64,000 nt of DNA from Panulirus ornatus (GCF_036320965.1 NC_092234.1:32330203-32394202); one strand, 5' to 3'; shown: positions 11,721-21,150, counted from the first letter of the stretch. The notes: generated by a model not told the origin, from the letters alone. A program made the numbers and translations.

Positions 11721-11998
11721 AACATCGCACTCATGAGGTACCTCCCCTCCGTCTCATGTGAAGCTATCACGTCGTACTCATGAGGTACCTCCCCTCCGAC
11801 TCAGGCGAAGCTGTCACGTCGTACTCATGAGGTACCTCCCCTCCGACTCAGGCGAAGCTATCACGTCGTACTCATGAGGTACCTCCCCTCCGACTCACGC
11901 GAAGGTACCACGTCGTACTCATGAGGTACCTCCCCTCCGACTCATGTGAAGCTACCATGTCGTATTCATGAGGCACCTCCCCTCCGACTCATGCTTCG
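11721..11998. repeat. 47 bp tandem repeat, six units
   Basis: Units start at 11729, 11776, 11823, 11870, 11917 and 11964, exactly 47 bases apart. Each contains ACTCATGAGGTACCTCCCCT followed by CCGACTCAGGCGAAGCTATC and ACGTCGT. Units differ at a few sites and the last is truncated. The very regular spacing suggests fairly recent amplification. Confidence 0.97.
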
Positions 11999-12185
11999 AA
12001 GCTACAACTCAGGTGCTATGCTCACGTTCAAAACATCGCCGGATAAAAACAGTCTGACTAAAACACTTAAGTGCACACCTCGTGTGTCCCGCGCCCTTCA
12101 TAATCTCAACAGCCAGAATCAGAAATCCCACAGGAAGTACGTGGATAAGACCTTCGACGTGGTGTATCATGCACGAAGCATATAG

Positions 12186-12420
12186 GGATGGTACGAGGCT
12201 TGAGCACGGCGTTACAAGGCTTGAGTATGACTGTACGACGCGTGAGCACGACGGTGCGACGCTTCAGTGCGACGGTACAACGCGTGAGCACGACGGTGCG
12301 ACGCTTGAACGCGACGGTACGACGCATGAACACGACGGTGCGACGCTTGAGCGCGACGGTATGACGCTTGACTACGCCAGTACGACGCTTGAGCATGACG
12401 GTACTGAACGACCCTTGAGT
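12186..12420 (+). repeat. 21 bp minisatellite with 42 bp higher-order structure
   Basis: About 11 units on the pattern CGTGAGCACGACGGTGCGAC. Units alternate between a GTGAGCACGACGGTGCG form and a TTGAACGCGACGGTACG form, giving a 42-base dimer. Since 21 is a multiple of three, frames stay open on both strands through the array. Confidence 0.93.
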
Positions 12421-12479
12421 ATGTTCTAACCTATGAGTCGACTCAGGAGGGTCAGGTCTAAGGTTAGGCCGTTATACCT

Positions 12480-12535
12480 AAAGGTCGTCGTACCCGCCGT
12501 GCTCAAGGATCGTACCGTCAGGCTTGAGGGTATTA
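12480..12535 (-). repeat. 21 bp minisatellite, inverted short arm
   Basis: About two and a half units in the GTGCTCAAGGATCGTACCGT orientation, opposite to the array at 12186-12420 and about 60 bases from its end. Confidence 0.8.
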
Positions 12536-12718
12536 CCAACTGCCGGAGTCAGCTAAAACATCTTATTACTACAGTCAACTGATAAATGATTTGACGACCG
12601 TCCGTACAACGAACATAGCACTTCATACCGTCACTGGCAAGAACAAATAAGTCAATCAAATCTCTTTGAAAACTGATGGAAATGAGCGTAGCATTTCAGT
12701 GACAACCAAAATAATTTA

Positions 12719-12738
12719 CTCTCTCTCTCTCTCTCTCT
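12719..12738. repeat. Short (CT)n tract
   Basis: About 20 bases of CT followed by TTTTGCAG at 12738-12745, which together look like a strong polypyrimidine tract plus acceptor AG. Confidence 0.9.
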
Positions 12739-12745
12739 TTTGCAG

Positions 12746-12808
12746 AGGATGACATGAGCCTCGTCATCTGCCTAACAAGACTTCGCACACCATACAGCAC
12801 AGCGTCCA
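12746..12808 (+). other. Possible small exon (weak)
   Basis: Sequence between an acceptor-like (CT)nTTTTGCAG and a donor-like CCA|GTAAGA at 12806-12814 is 63 bases long. One frame is open throughout (DDMSLVICLTRLRTPYSTAS) and the other two contain stops or start poorly. No homologous protein is recognised. With so many CT tracts nearby this could easily be chance. Confidence 0.15.
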
Positions 12809-13034
12809 GTAAGACTCATACAGGCAACCTATCTCTTTAATGATGTGTTCTTTCTCAGTTGAAGTAATCCCTTTCTATGTATGCAATTATTACAATTGAC
12901 GTTTTTCATGAATATAGGCTCCTCCTCCCCCCCCCCCTTCCATGCCGTCCCGTCGTTAAGGAAACTAATAATTAATACGCACCGCACGTCACCGATTATA
13001 TGTAAGATAAATTCTGAGGAAGAAGCTAGGAGTG

Positions 13035-13510
13035 ACAGGCTAGTAAAGGCGAGGGCTCCACCCACCCACCACTATAGATGGAAACAGGTTAAAAAAGGAG
13101 AGAGTTCCTTCCCACCCATGACTATAGATGAAGACAGGCTAGTAAAGCATGAGGGGCTCCTCTTCCTCCACCACTACAGAAGGAGACAGAATAGTAAAAC
13201 AGAGTTCCTCCCCACCCACCACTATAGATGAGGACAGGATAGTAAGGGAGAGGGCTCCACCCTATCCACCACTATAGATGGAAATAGCTAGTAAACAGTG
13301 AGTTCCTCCCCACTTCCCCGCTGTAGATCGAGACAGGATAGTAAAGCAAAGGGCTCCACCCTACCCATCACTATAAATGGCAGCAGGATAATAAAGCATG
13401 ATGCTTCTCCCCCATCCATCAATACAGAAGGAGGCAGACTGGTAAAACAGAAGGCTCCTCCTAAAACACCCCTATAAATAGTAGAACAAATGGCTCCTCC
13501 CTACCCACTA
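13035..13510. repeat. ~50 bp degenerate minisatellite
   Basis: TAGTAAAG-like starts occur near 13041, 13086, 13140, 13191, 13240, 13290, 13340, 13390 and 13440. Each unit contains GGGCTCCACCC or GTTCCTCCCC, CACCACTATAGATG and AGACAGGATAG. About nine units, diverged 15-25% by eye; GGCTCC and GTTCC forms tend to alternate. Confidence 0.88.
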
Positions 13511-15017
13511 TCTTGGGGAAAACCTGTCTCTCCCTCACTCTCTCCAGTGAGGAGAAGTTATAACGTGCGGGCCGATCGGGTGGTCGGTCCTCCATGCTTG
13601 TTTCCTGATGCCTAGATTATGGGTGTCTCTGAGTGTATGTGCGCGTGTGCGTGCGTGCGTGTCCTGGGGATGTACCTGGAGTGTGAAGTGACTCCACGCG
13701 CTTATGACCAAGGGCTGAGGTGTGCGCTTGAGTCGAGATGCTTCTCTTCTGGTGCCTGTGCTTGCTAACAGGGGAAACGAAAGCAAGGGAAAGCAGGAAC
13801 AGTGAAACGTAAGCATGAAAAGGGCGAAGGAGATGAAATCTGAAAATACGTAAAGGGATAAAGGCCACCAATAAACGTGGAGGAGAGGATATCACGAAGG
13901 AAGCGAAACGAGGGGAAAGAAAGTTAGAGAAGTAATGGAAACGACGATGAATAATGTAGAAGGAAGGCCACAAAAACAATAAAGAAGGGACGAAAAGCGA
14001 GAAGAATGCACAAATGGAAAGGAATCTAAGAAGAAAACGTTGAGATAGGATGGGCACGCTGATGAAACGTGAAGAAGAGGCAGAAACCATGAAGAAAACG
14101 TAGAGGATCGGCAGAAAGCCTGGAAGATGACACAGAGGAAGGACAGACTACACCCTGAGTAACAGAGAAACCATAGGGTAAAGGAGAAGGTGTAGAAACC
14201 AAAAATCATGTGTATAAAAAGACAAAGAACCCCAAAGACACTCAATGTGCGTTCTATGCTCGCCTTCACGTGCTATGAACCTTTCCCAAACACTGCCACA
14301 GAAACGTTGTTATTTATGTCAACACGGTGATATAAAGCCTTTTAAAAGACAAAGAAATATGTAATAAGGAGAGTTACAGAAAGGAAATCCAAAGAATTAG
14401 ATTAAGATAATAAAAAAACTAGTAATATGAGCGTAGAAACCCTTTCTTAAAAAATAAGTTCTACGACCACAAGAAGGGAAGTTGGCTGGCTATTGGGACT
14501 TTAAGCCTACCATTTATCAGGATCATCACGACCGTCAAGTTACAGCAAACCCTCTCGGAAGATCTCCAACACCTTCATATTCAAGATAAGTCTATGATCA
14601 TTATCTGTATGGCCCTGAACAAGAAGGGGTTAAAAATTGATACTTTGAAAAGAGGGAAAGCCGCGTATTGCTTTAACATGGTGACGACAAATGCCACAGA
14701 ATACCAGTCAAATACAGACTGGAAGTAACTCTATCAACATAAATACAAAGATAAAGAATTAAGGCACAGAAAACGATGTCATCGAATCGCATAGAAAAGA
14801 AAGCATGGAAATGGAGGAGCGCCGAAGGAGATGGATCCTAAAACGAAAAAGAGTAAAATATAATCCTATATTTAAAGCAAAGTAATCTTATATTTAAAGC
14901 AAAGTAACTCGTGAATTAGAAAAAACTTCTTTAAATCGTTAAGAAAACTCGAAAGGAAAAAAACGAAAAACAGACATGGGACTGGGTTAGGGCAAAAGAG
15001 CAGATCCCTCGGCATTC
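13511..15017. other. Long A/G-rich segment without genes
   Basis: From about 13780 to 14460 the + strand is purine-rich. Read backwards this gives hydrophobic, F/S-rich frames at 13617-14090 and 13892-14269 with no signal peptide pattern, domain or start context; I treat them as composition artefacts. The rest is unremarkable. 14866-14907 contains a duplicated ATCCTATATTTAAAGCAAAG. Confidence 0.5.
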
Positions 15018-15021
15018 ACGG

Positions 15022-15080
<59 letters not shown>
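15018..15080. repeat. (GA)n microsatellite
   Basis: About 56-60 bases of GA. Confidence 0.97.
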
Positions 15081-15083
<3 letters not shown>

Positions 15084-15421
15084 CAACGCCCCGAGAATGT
15101 GGCTTTAATTGTTGGTGAAGTCCCGCGGTCTACCGCAAGAAAACACTCGAGGAGGGCAAGAATACTGCGGGCGGGGCATTGTCGGGGGAAGAACCTGCCA
15201 CGGGAAACAATCGGGGGATAACGAGTAGTAGTGAGCGGCCAGACGCACAATGAAACAATGGCACTGGAAACTGTAGGTAAAGTGGGTGGGCGGGGGAGAG
15301 GTGGGACACTGAGGGAGAGAGAGAGTGTGTGTGGGAGAGACGGCAGAAACGTTACGTCTAAGACTGACGAGGAATAGAAGGAGGTCAAATACGTATATTT
15401 CCAAGAGAATGGTTCAGGATC

Positions 15422-15424
<3 letters not shown>

Positions 15425-15506
<82 letters not shown>
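15425..15506. repeat. (AT)n microsatellite
   Basis: About 82 bases of AT; the YIYIYI open frames at this position are its translation. Confidence 0.98.
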
Positions 15507-15509
<3 letters not shown>

Positions 15510-16084
15510 AACGGCTGCGGCTTTATTTTTTGTTTTATTATTCTTACATGTTTTCTGAAGAATGAAGAAGATTGCATTACCAACAGGATTGCTTGTCTGT
15601 TATCACCGACCGCTGAAAACGTTTCGGTTATTTGAAGGTTTCCTAAAACAAAACCCAACTCGGAGTCTCCACCACAGCCTCTCAAATCTCTGCCGTCTCT
15701 CCCAACCTGCGATACTGCTCCCCCGTTTCCTTCTTTATGTCCACATGATTGTTAAGTCTGGTTACAATTTACCGTCGTTACCCTAAACAAAGAAAATACT
15801 TGAGAATAATAATTCACCAACATTTTTACATCTTCTTATCTCCTTAGTTCACCAGAGAAGTCTTGTTTCCGTCCTGTAAACGCTTCAGCGTCGAGTCTAC
15901 TGGAGTAAAGAGATGCATTACTCTTGGTCTAGTGTGCAATCACTCGTCACAGGCAAATTCGCAAGCTATCCTTCGACAACCGTACACCAGACGCTAATAC
16001 TACTGCATGGGAATGTTAAGTACCATACGGATACATGTGTCATGTACGTGTGTGTAAACGTGCGTACATACATACACACAGTGC
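15507..16084. other. Featureless segment
   Basis: No gene or repeat recognised before the SINE-like repeat at 16085. Confidence 0.45.
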
Positions 16085-16315
16085 ATACATATTTATCTAT
16101 CTATCTATAATTGCTCCAGGACCAATTTCTCCTGAGTCATGGTGTTACCCGGGACTTCCTGAAGTCTCTTGCCGTTCAGGGATGCCCTATTTCCAGAAGC
16201 AGGGAAATGTAGATTCCTTTAGAGCGAGAAGTTTTTGCCGAAACTATACTCCCAGTGATACAGCCCTACTAAAGGTTACCTTTCACTCGAGCGAGCGCAA
16301 TCCGGTAACACCGAT
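16085..16315 (+). mobile_element. SINE-like repeat family B
   Basis: Starts with a short (TCTA)n, then ATAATTGCTCCAGGACCAAT, AGAAGCAGGGAAATGTAGAT, GTGATACAGCC, AAAGGTTACCTTTCACTCG and CCGGTAACACC. The same blocks in the same order occur at 45055-45275 (reverse complement) and, shortened, at 39690-39924 and 60325-60445. No coding capacity and no clear tRNA-type A/B boxes. Orientation is arbitrary; the TCTA end could be the tail. Confidence 0.7.
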
Positions 16316-16324
16316 ACATTCATA

Positions 16325-16328
16325 CATA

Positions 16329-16345
<17 letters not shown>
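16325..16345. repeat. (TA)n at the LINE 3' end
   Basis: About 21 bases of TA running directly into the T-run that marks the LINE poly(A) end. Confidence 0.9.
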
Positions 16346-16361
<16 letters not shown>

Positions 16362-17542
16362 GCCGATGTCTCCCGCGTTTGCGAGGTAGCGCAAGGAAAC
16401 AGACGAAAGAAATGGCCCAAACCACCCCCATACACATGTATATACATACGTCCACACACGCAAATATACATACCTACACAGCTTTCCATGGTTTACCCCA
16501 GACGCTTCACATGCCCTGATTCAATCCACTGACAGCACGTCAACCCCGGTATACCACATCGATCCAATTCACTCTATTCCTTGCCCTCCTTTCACCCTCC
16601 TGCATGTTCAGGCCCCGATCACACAAAATCTTTTTCACTCCATCTTTCCACCTCCAATTTGGTCTCCCACTTCTCCTCGTTTCCTCCACCTCCGACACAT
16701 ATATCCTCTTAGTCAATCTTTCCTCACTCATTCTCTCCATGTGCCCAAACCATTTCAAAACACCCTCTTCTGCTCTCTCACCCACGCTCTTTTTATTTCC
16801 ACACATCTCTCTTACCCTTACGTTACTTACTCGATCAAACCACCTCACACCACACATTGTCCTCAAACATCTCATTTCCAGCACATCCATCCTCTTGCTC
16901 ACAACTCTATCCATAGCCCACGCCTCGCAACCATACAACATTGTTGGAACCACTATTCCTTCAAACATACCCATTTTTACTTTCCGAGATAATGTTCTCG
17001 ACTTCCACACATTCTTCAAGGCTCCCAGGATTTTCGCCCCCCTCCCCCACCCTATGATCCACTTCCGCTTCCATGGTTCCATCCGCTGCCAGATCCACTC
17101 CCAGATATCTAAAACACTTTACTTCCTCCAGTTTTTCTCCATTCAAACTTACCTCCCAATTGACTTGACCCTCAACCCTACTGTACCTAATAACCTTGCT
17201 CTTATTCACATTTACTCTTAACTTTCTTCTTTCACACACTTTACCAAACTCAGTCACCAGCTTCTGCAGTTTCTCACATGAATCAGCCACCAGCGCTGTA
17301 TCATCAGCGAACAACAACTGACTCACTTCCCAAGCTCTCTCATCCCCAACAGATTTCATACTTGCCCCTCTTTCCAAAACTCTTTCATTCACCTCCCTAA
17401 CAACGCCATCCATAAACAAATTAAACAACCATGGATACATCACACACCCCTGCCGCAAACCTACATTCACTGAGAACCAATCACTTTCCTCTCTTCCTAC
17501 ACGTACACATGCCTTACATCCTCGATAAAAACTTTTCACTGC

Positions 17543-17545
<3 letters not shown>
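16345..17545 (-). mobile_element. RTE-like LINE, 5'-truncated copy A
   Basis: Reading the minus strand, the element ends in a poly(A) run (T-run 16345-16361) after a tail containing GCGCTACCTCGCAAACGCGG. Its 5' side stops abruptly at about 17545 inside the coding region, where (TA)n begins. By eye it is very close to copy B at 29.7-32.1 kb over its whole length, so insertion was recent. Both flanks are (TA)n, consistent with insertion into a pre-existing tract followed by 5' truncation, which is usual for target-primed reverse transcription. Confidence 0.9.
16540..17539 (-). pseudogene. LINE reverse transcriptase C-terminal half, frameshifted
   Basis: Two minus-strand frames cover it: 16961-17539 begins in the RT fingers/palm region and contains GLRQGCVMYP and LLFADDTALVAD, and 16540-17082 holds the C-terminal region (LYGCEAWAM, LKWFGHMERM, RRSGRPNWRWKDG). 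The break is one extra C in the C-run at about 17036-17046, next to a position where copy B has one fewer, so a one-base homopolymer slip separates the frames. Copy A has Y where copy B has S in VMSP. The protein would lack the N-terminal endonuclease and part of the RT, so this copy is dead. Confidence 0.9.

Positions 17546-17609
<64 letters not shown>
17546..17609. repeat. (TA)n between LINE copy A and a SINE
   Basis: About 64 bases of TA; the only sequence separating the 5' end of LINE copy A from the A-tail end of the SINE at 17612. Confidence 0.97.
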
Positions 17610-17611
<2 letters not shown>

Positions 17612-17612
<1 letters not shown>

Positions 17613-17834
17613 TTTTTTTTAACAATTCGCCATTTCCCGCGTTAGCGAGGTAGCGTTAAGAACAGAGGACTGGGCCTTTGTGGAATATCCTCACCTGGCC
17701 CCCCTCTGTTCCTTCTTTTGGAAAATTAAAAAAAAAAAAAAAAAACGAGAGGGGAGGATTTCCAGCCTCCTGCTCCCTCCCCTTTTAGTCGCCTTCTACG
17801 ACACGCAGGGAACACGTGGGAAGTATTCTTAATC

Positions 17835-17838
<4 letters not shown>
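17612..17838 (-). mobile_element. SINE family A sharing the LINE 3' tail
   Basis: Read on the minus strand it begins at the (TA)n near 17838 and contains GTCGTAGAAGGCGAC (17788-17802), a small hairpin. It then has GGCTGGAAATCCTCCCCTCT, an A/T run, and CCAAAAGAAGGAACAGAG. It ends TCTGTTCTTAACGCTACCTC-GCTAACGCGGG followed by an A-run. About 225 bases, non-coding. The last ~55 bases match the 3' tail of the RTE-like LINE. A second full copy is at 23686-23924. I cannot identify the 5' head as tRNA, 5S or 7SL. Confidence 0.85.

Positions 17839-17904
<66 letters not shown>
17838..17904. repeat. (TA)n downstream of the SINE
   Basis: About 67 bases of TA on the other side of SINE family A. Confidence 0.97.
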
Positions 17905-17907
<3 letters not shown>

Positions 17908-17989
17908 GGTGTGACCGTGATGTTGGCAGCAGCACACCTCTGCCAGCAGTGAATTGGACTCGACATGGATGTAGACTCCACAAGCAAAG

Positions 17990-18385
17990 AACCAGGACCT
18001 TGGTGGTCCGCGCTTCTGCCGCTACCCCGAAGGGTCTTGGCGAGTCTGATCTGCTGCCACCACCCCGCAGAGGTCTCGGTGGTCCGTGCTTCTGCCACCA
18101 AGTCCAAAGGGCCCGGTGGTCCGCGCTCTGCTACCACGACCCCTAGAGGTCTCGGTGGTCCGCGCTGCTGCCACCACCCCCAGAGGTCTTGGTGGTCTGC
18201 GCTGTGCCACGACCCCCAGAGGTCTCGGTGGTCCGCGCTGCTGCCACCACCCCTAAAGGTCTTGGTGGTCTGCGCTGTGCCACGACCCCCAGAGGTCTCG
18301 GTGGTCTGCGCTGTGCCACCACCCTTAGAGGTCGCGGTGGTCCGCGCTACTACCACCACTCCCAGAGGTCTTGGTGGTCCGAGCT
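17990..18385. repeat. 36-37 bp minisatellite with 73 bp dimer
   Basis: GGTCT[C/T]GG starts at 18148, 18185, 18221, 18258, 18294, 18330 and 18367. Units contain GGTGGTCCGCGCTGCTGCCA or GGTGGTCTGCGCTGTGCCAC, which alternate for part of the array. Roughly 11 units. Glycine- or proline-rich open frames on both strands come from the repeat. Confidence 0.93.
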
Positions 18386-18499
18386 CTCACTCATCCTCAA
18401 TTCTGAGCTTTTCTTCTTCAGAAGAGCAGCTCAGGTGGCTCCTTGATTTCTTTTGCTCCTATCTAATGAGAAGCTCAAGGAACATCTAATTGTGTCTTG

Positions 18500-18800
18500 G
18501 AGTACGTTCATGAACTTCCTTACCCCGTCATGAGGTCCCTCACACCTCCAGGAGTTCTCCCAAAGCCTCCCGTCTTATGAGTTCCCTCACTTCCTCAGAG
18601 AAGAACATCTCAAACCCTTGGAGTTACCTTCCCATAACTCGGGAGTTCCCTTGCATCCCTAAAGTTGATTTTACCTGTTCTAGAGTTCCCTCACAAACCT
18701 TAAGAGTTTTCATATATTCCAGGAGAACCCTTAGACTCCAGGAGTTCCCGGCGGCTCCCGGGAAGGGACCCAGCAGCCACAGCACCTCAGGTAATGCCCC
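18500..18800. repeat. Highly degenerate GAGTTCCCTCAC minisatellite
   Basis: CAGGAGTTC, GAGTTCCCTCAC, GGGAGTTCCCTTGC and GAGTTCCCGGCGG recur at irregular 30-45 base spacings. An old decayed array. Confidence 0.5.
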
Positions 18801-18931
18801 ATTCAGACACTTCATTAGTCCTGAGACAGGTAATCAAGCACTACAATCACCTAATTTCCAGTGCTTTTCGAAGGCCAGATAGTTGTATGCAAGGTCTGAG
18901 CTTGTTAAATCTCTTGAGGGTGATTTCTCTA

Positions 18932-19043
18932 TTTTCAGTCACACTAACCATACGTGGATTTATTTGACGATAAAAAGATTTCTTTACTTTCAGTCACACT
19001 AACCATAGGTGGATTTATTTGATGATAAAAAGATTACCATACA
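18932..19043. repeat. 55 bp direct duplication
   Basis: TTTCAGTCACACTAACCATA starts near 18934 and again 55 bases later; both copies continue GTGGATTTATTTGA and GATAAAAAGATT. About 3-4 differences between copies. Confidence 0.95.
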
Positions 19044-19217
19044 AAGACTCGTTTCGTTAAGACAGTAAGGTATACTGAAACAGCGACGACTTTCCATTCT
19101 GGACTTCAAAAATGCAACTCTACGTTTAGCCAGTCCCCGCTCCCCTCTGCATAAAGCATATAACTTACACATCCTCATCTCTGTCTATGAGGATCAGAAA
19201 TTTAGGATATAATTATT

Positions 19218-19415
19218 GTCCTCCAGCAGATAACCTCGTCACAGACCATCAGGTCTGTTATCTAGTCTTACCATAGACATCCCTATGTATCGTTCTCCAG
19301 CAATTAACCACGTCAGAGACCATCAGGTCTTCAGTTATCTGGTCTTATAATGTATTCCCGCGTCCTGTCCTCCTGCAGATAGCCTCCCTATTCGGTCACC
19401 CGTTACCTGGCTACC
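19218..19415. repeat. ~76 bp degenerate tandem repeat, three units
   Basis: CTCCAGCAGATAACC, CTCCAGCAATTAACC and CTCCTGCAGATAGCC mark unit starts near 19221, 19294 and 19370; the first two share AGACCATCAGGTCT. Confidence 0.75.
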
Positions 19416-19873
19416 CCCTGCACTCAGGAGCGAGACTCTACTCAGCGCCGTCTCGGTGGGGACTCCCAGGTAATCATAGGCCCCATCCTCATCTACAGTC
19501 CAGCCTGTCTTAGTCAGTGTCAACCACAACGGCTAAATGTGTCTCCTGCCCACCTCCTGCCCACCCCCAGACACGCCCCTGACCCACCCTTGTCCCACTA
19601 TATTCCGCCCACAGCACCGCAGGGACGGCCCACCGTGGGTTAAACAGGCCGCAGAGAGTTGGAGGTGGGGTGTGGGGGTAAGGACAGAGGAAATGCTTGT
19701 TTAATTTGCCCCATATCTCCCGGAGCTGTTCATGAGCGATGCCGCTGCTGCTGGTGGGGGTCTTGTTGTTGTGGCTGGTGGTAGTGGTTGTTGTTGTTAT
19801 TGTTGTTGTCGTAAGCCGTGTTACGAGGGGCGGGTTCCAGTTGCAGTCTGGATTTGCGAATGCGAGGTTCTTG

Positions 19874-19874
<1 letters not shown>
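19416..19874. other. Featureless segment
   Basis: No gene recognised. 19735-19815 is GTT/GGT-rich, producing valine-rich frames. Confidence 0.45.

Positions 19875-19930
<56 letters not shown>
19875..19930. repeat. (GA)n microsatellite
   Basis: About 55 bases of GA. Confidence 0.97.
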
Positions 19931-19932
<2 letters not shown>

Positions 19933-20054
19933 TGTTATGGTTGTGGGTGAGTGGATAGGGTGTGTGTGTTTGGTTTTCAAACGCTTCCCAATACTATCCT
20001 CGCAGTCCGTCCTTTTTGTTACGACACGTTTGGTTCACTTTCTTTAACCTCTTC

Positions 20055-20290
20055 GGTATGACGGCACGACCCTTCAGCACGACGGCGCAACCCTTGAGCA
20101 CGACGACACGACCCTTGAGCACGACGGCGCAACCCTTGAGCACGACGACACGACCCTTGAGCACGACGGCGCAACCCTTGAGCACGACGACACGACCCTT
20201 AAGCACGACGACACGACCCTTGAGCACGAGGACACGAGCCTTGAGCACGACGACACGACCCTTGAGCACGACGGTACGGCCCTAAGTATG
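20055..20290 (+). repeat. 21 bp minisatellite with 42 bp higher-order repeat
   Basis: The cleanest locus of the family: about 11 units of CCTTGAGCACGACGGCGCAA and CCTTGAGCACGACGACACGA alternating as a 42-base dimer, then homogenising to the second form. All six frames are affected; the longest reads as (RPLSTTAQPLSTTT)n. Confidence 0.96.
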
Positions 20291-20334
20291 ATGACATGGC
20301 CTTTGACCGGCATCAAAGTGTCAGGTACAAGACC

Positions 20335-20510
20335 ATGCCATCAAATCCGAGGATCGTTCGATCTTGCTCAAAGGTCGTGCCGACGTGTTCAAAGGTCGTA
20401 CCGACGCTCAAGGGTCGCACCGTCGCACTCAGGGACAGATTAGTCGTGCTCGAGGTTCGTCCTGTCGTGCTCAATGATCGTACCATCGTACTCCAGGGGT
20501 CGTCATCCGT
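20335..20510 (-). repeat. 21 bp minisatellite, inverted arm
   Basis: About eight diverged units in the opposite orientation (GTGCTCAAAGGTCGTACCGA, GTGCTCAATGATCGTACCAT) begin about 45 bases after the preceding array, giving a head-to-head pair. Confidence 0.88.
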
Positions 20511-20600
20511 TAAATACACAATTACGCCCACTTGCATACACACACATACATAAACACACAAACACCCATCCATACCCACTTCCCTTCGAGCCATAAGAGA

Positions 20601-20603
<3 letters not shown>

Positions 20604-20655
<52 letters not shown>
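20604..20655. repeat. (AC)n microsatellite
   Basis: About 52 bases of AC. Confidence 0.97.
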
Positions 20656-20658
<3 letters not shown>

Positions 20659-21150
20659 CATCCAGACCGTAAAAACCTTGAGAAACGAGGAGTTCTTCAG
20701 CCAAACACTAGGCAGTGGGGATGCGGACGGGCCTTGTAAAGACAAGGGGCCCGTGCCAGGCTAAAAAGGCCTGGTGAATCTTGAACATCATTTGGCCGAG
20801 AGGAACACACACACAACCAAACGCAAACAATCGTCGACGCCACATCGCGAAAAAGCGAATATCATTTTTTTTTTTTTTTTGGGGGGGGGGAGGGGGAGAG
20901 AGGATAGACCGGGTCACCTCGGCCTGGTTATGTTATCTCGTGCTGTATTTTACACCAAACATACGGCACCTTATCTACAGCACGTCAGCCGGGTCGGGCG
21001 CGTTGCTGGCCCGAGCAAGAGGAGGGCGGGGCAAGGGTCCGAACCTGCCTAATTAAGATATAGGTTCTGTTTAGGGCTGAGGCCGACTAATTTTCGTGAT
21101 AGAGATTATCGCAAAAGTGGGAGGACCTGTTTCCTTGTGGGTGTGTGTGT
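20656..21150. other. No gene; homopolymer junction and AATTA motifs
   Basis: 20866-20892 is about 16 T followed by 10 G. 21050-21115 contains CCTAATTAAGATAT and GACTAATTTTCGTGATAG in GC-rich surroundings. No gene recognised. Confidence 0.4.

Noticed and set aside
11721..11998. CRISPR-like array (regular 47-base repeats)
   Set aside because: There are no unique spacers; the whole 47-base unit repeats. The genome is eukaryotic and no cas-like genes occur.
13617..14269. Minus-strand hydrophobic frames (157 and 125 codons) as membrane proteins
   Set aside because: They overlap in different frames, arise from a purine-rich + strand, and lack recognisable domains or start and splice context.
14987..15685. 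232-codon minus-strand frame
   Set aside because: Most of it is (AT)n and (GA)n translation joined by unrelated sequence.
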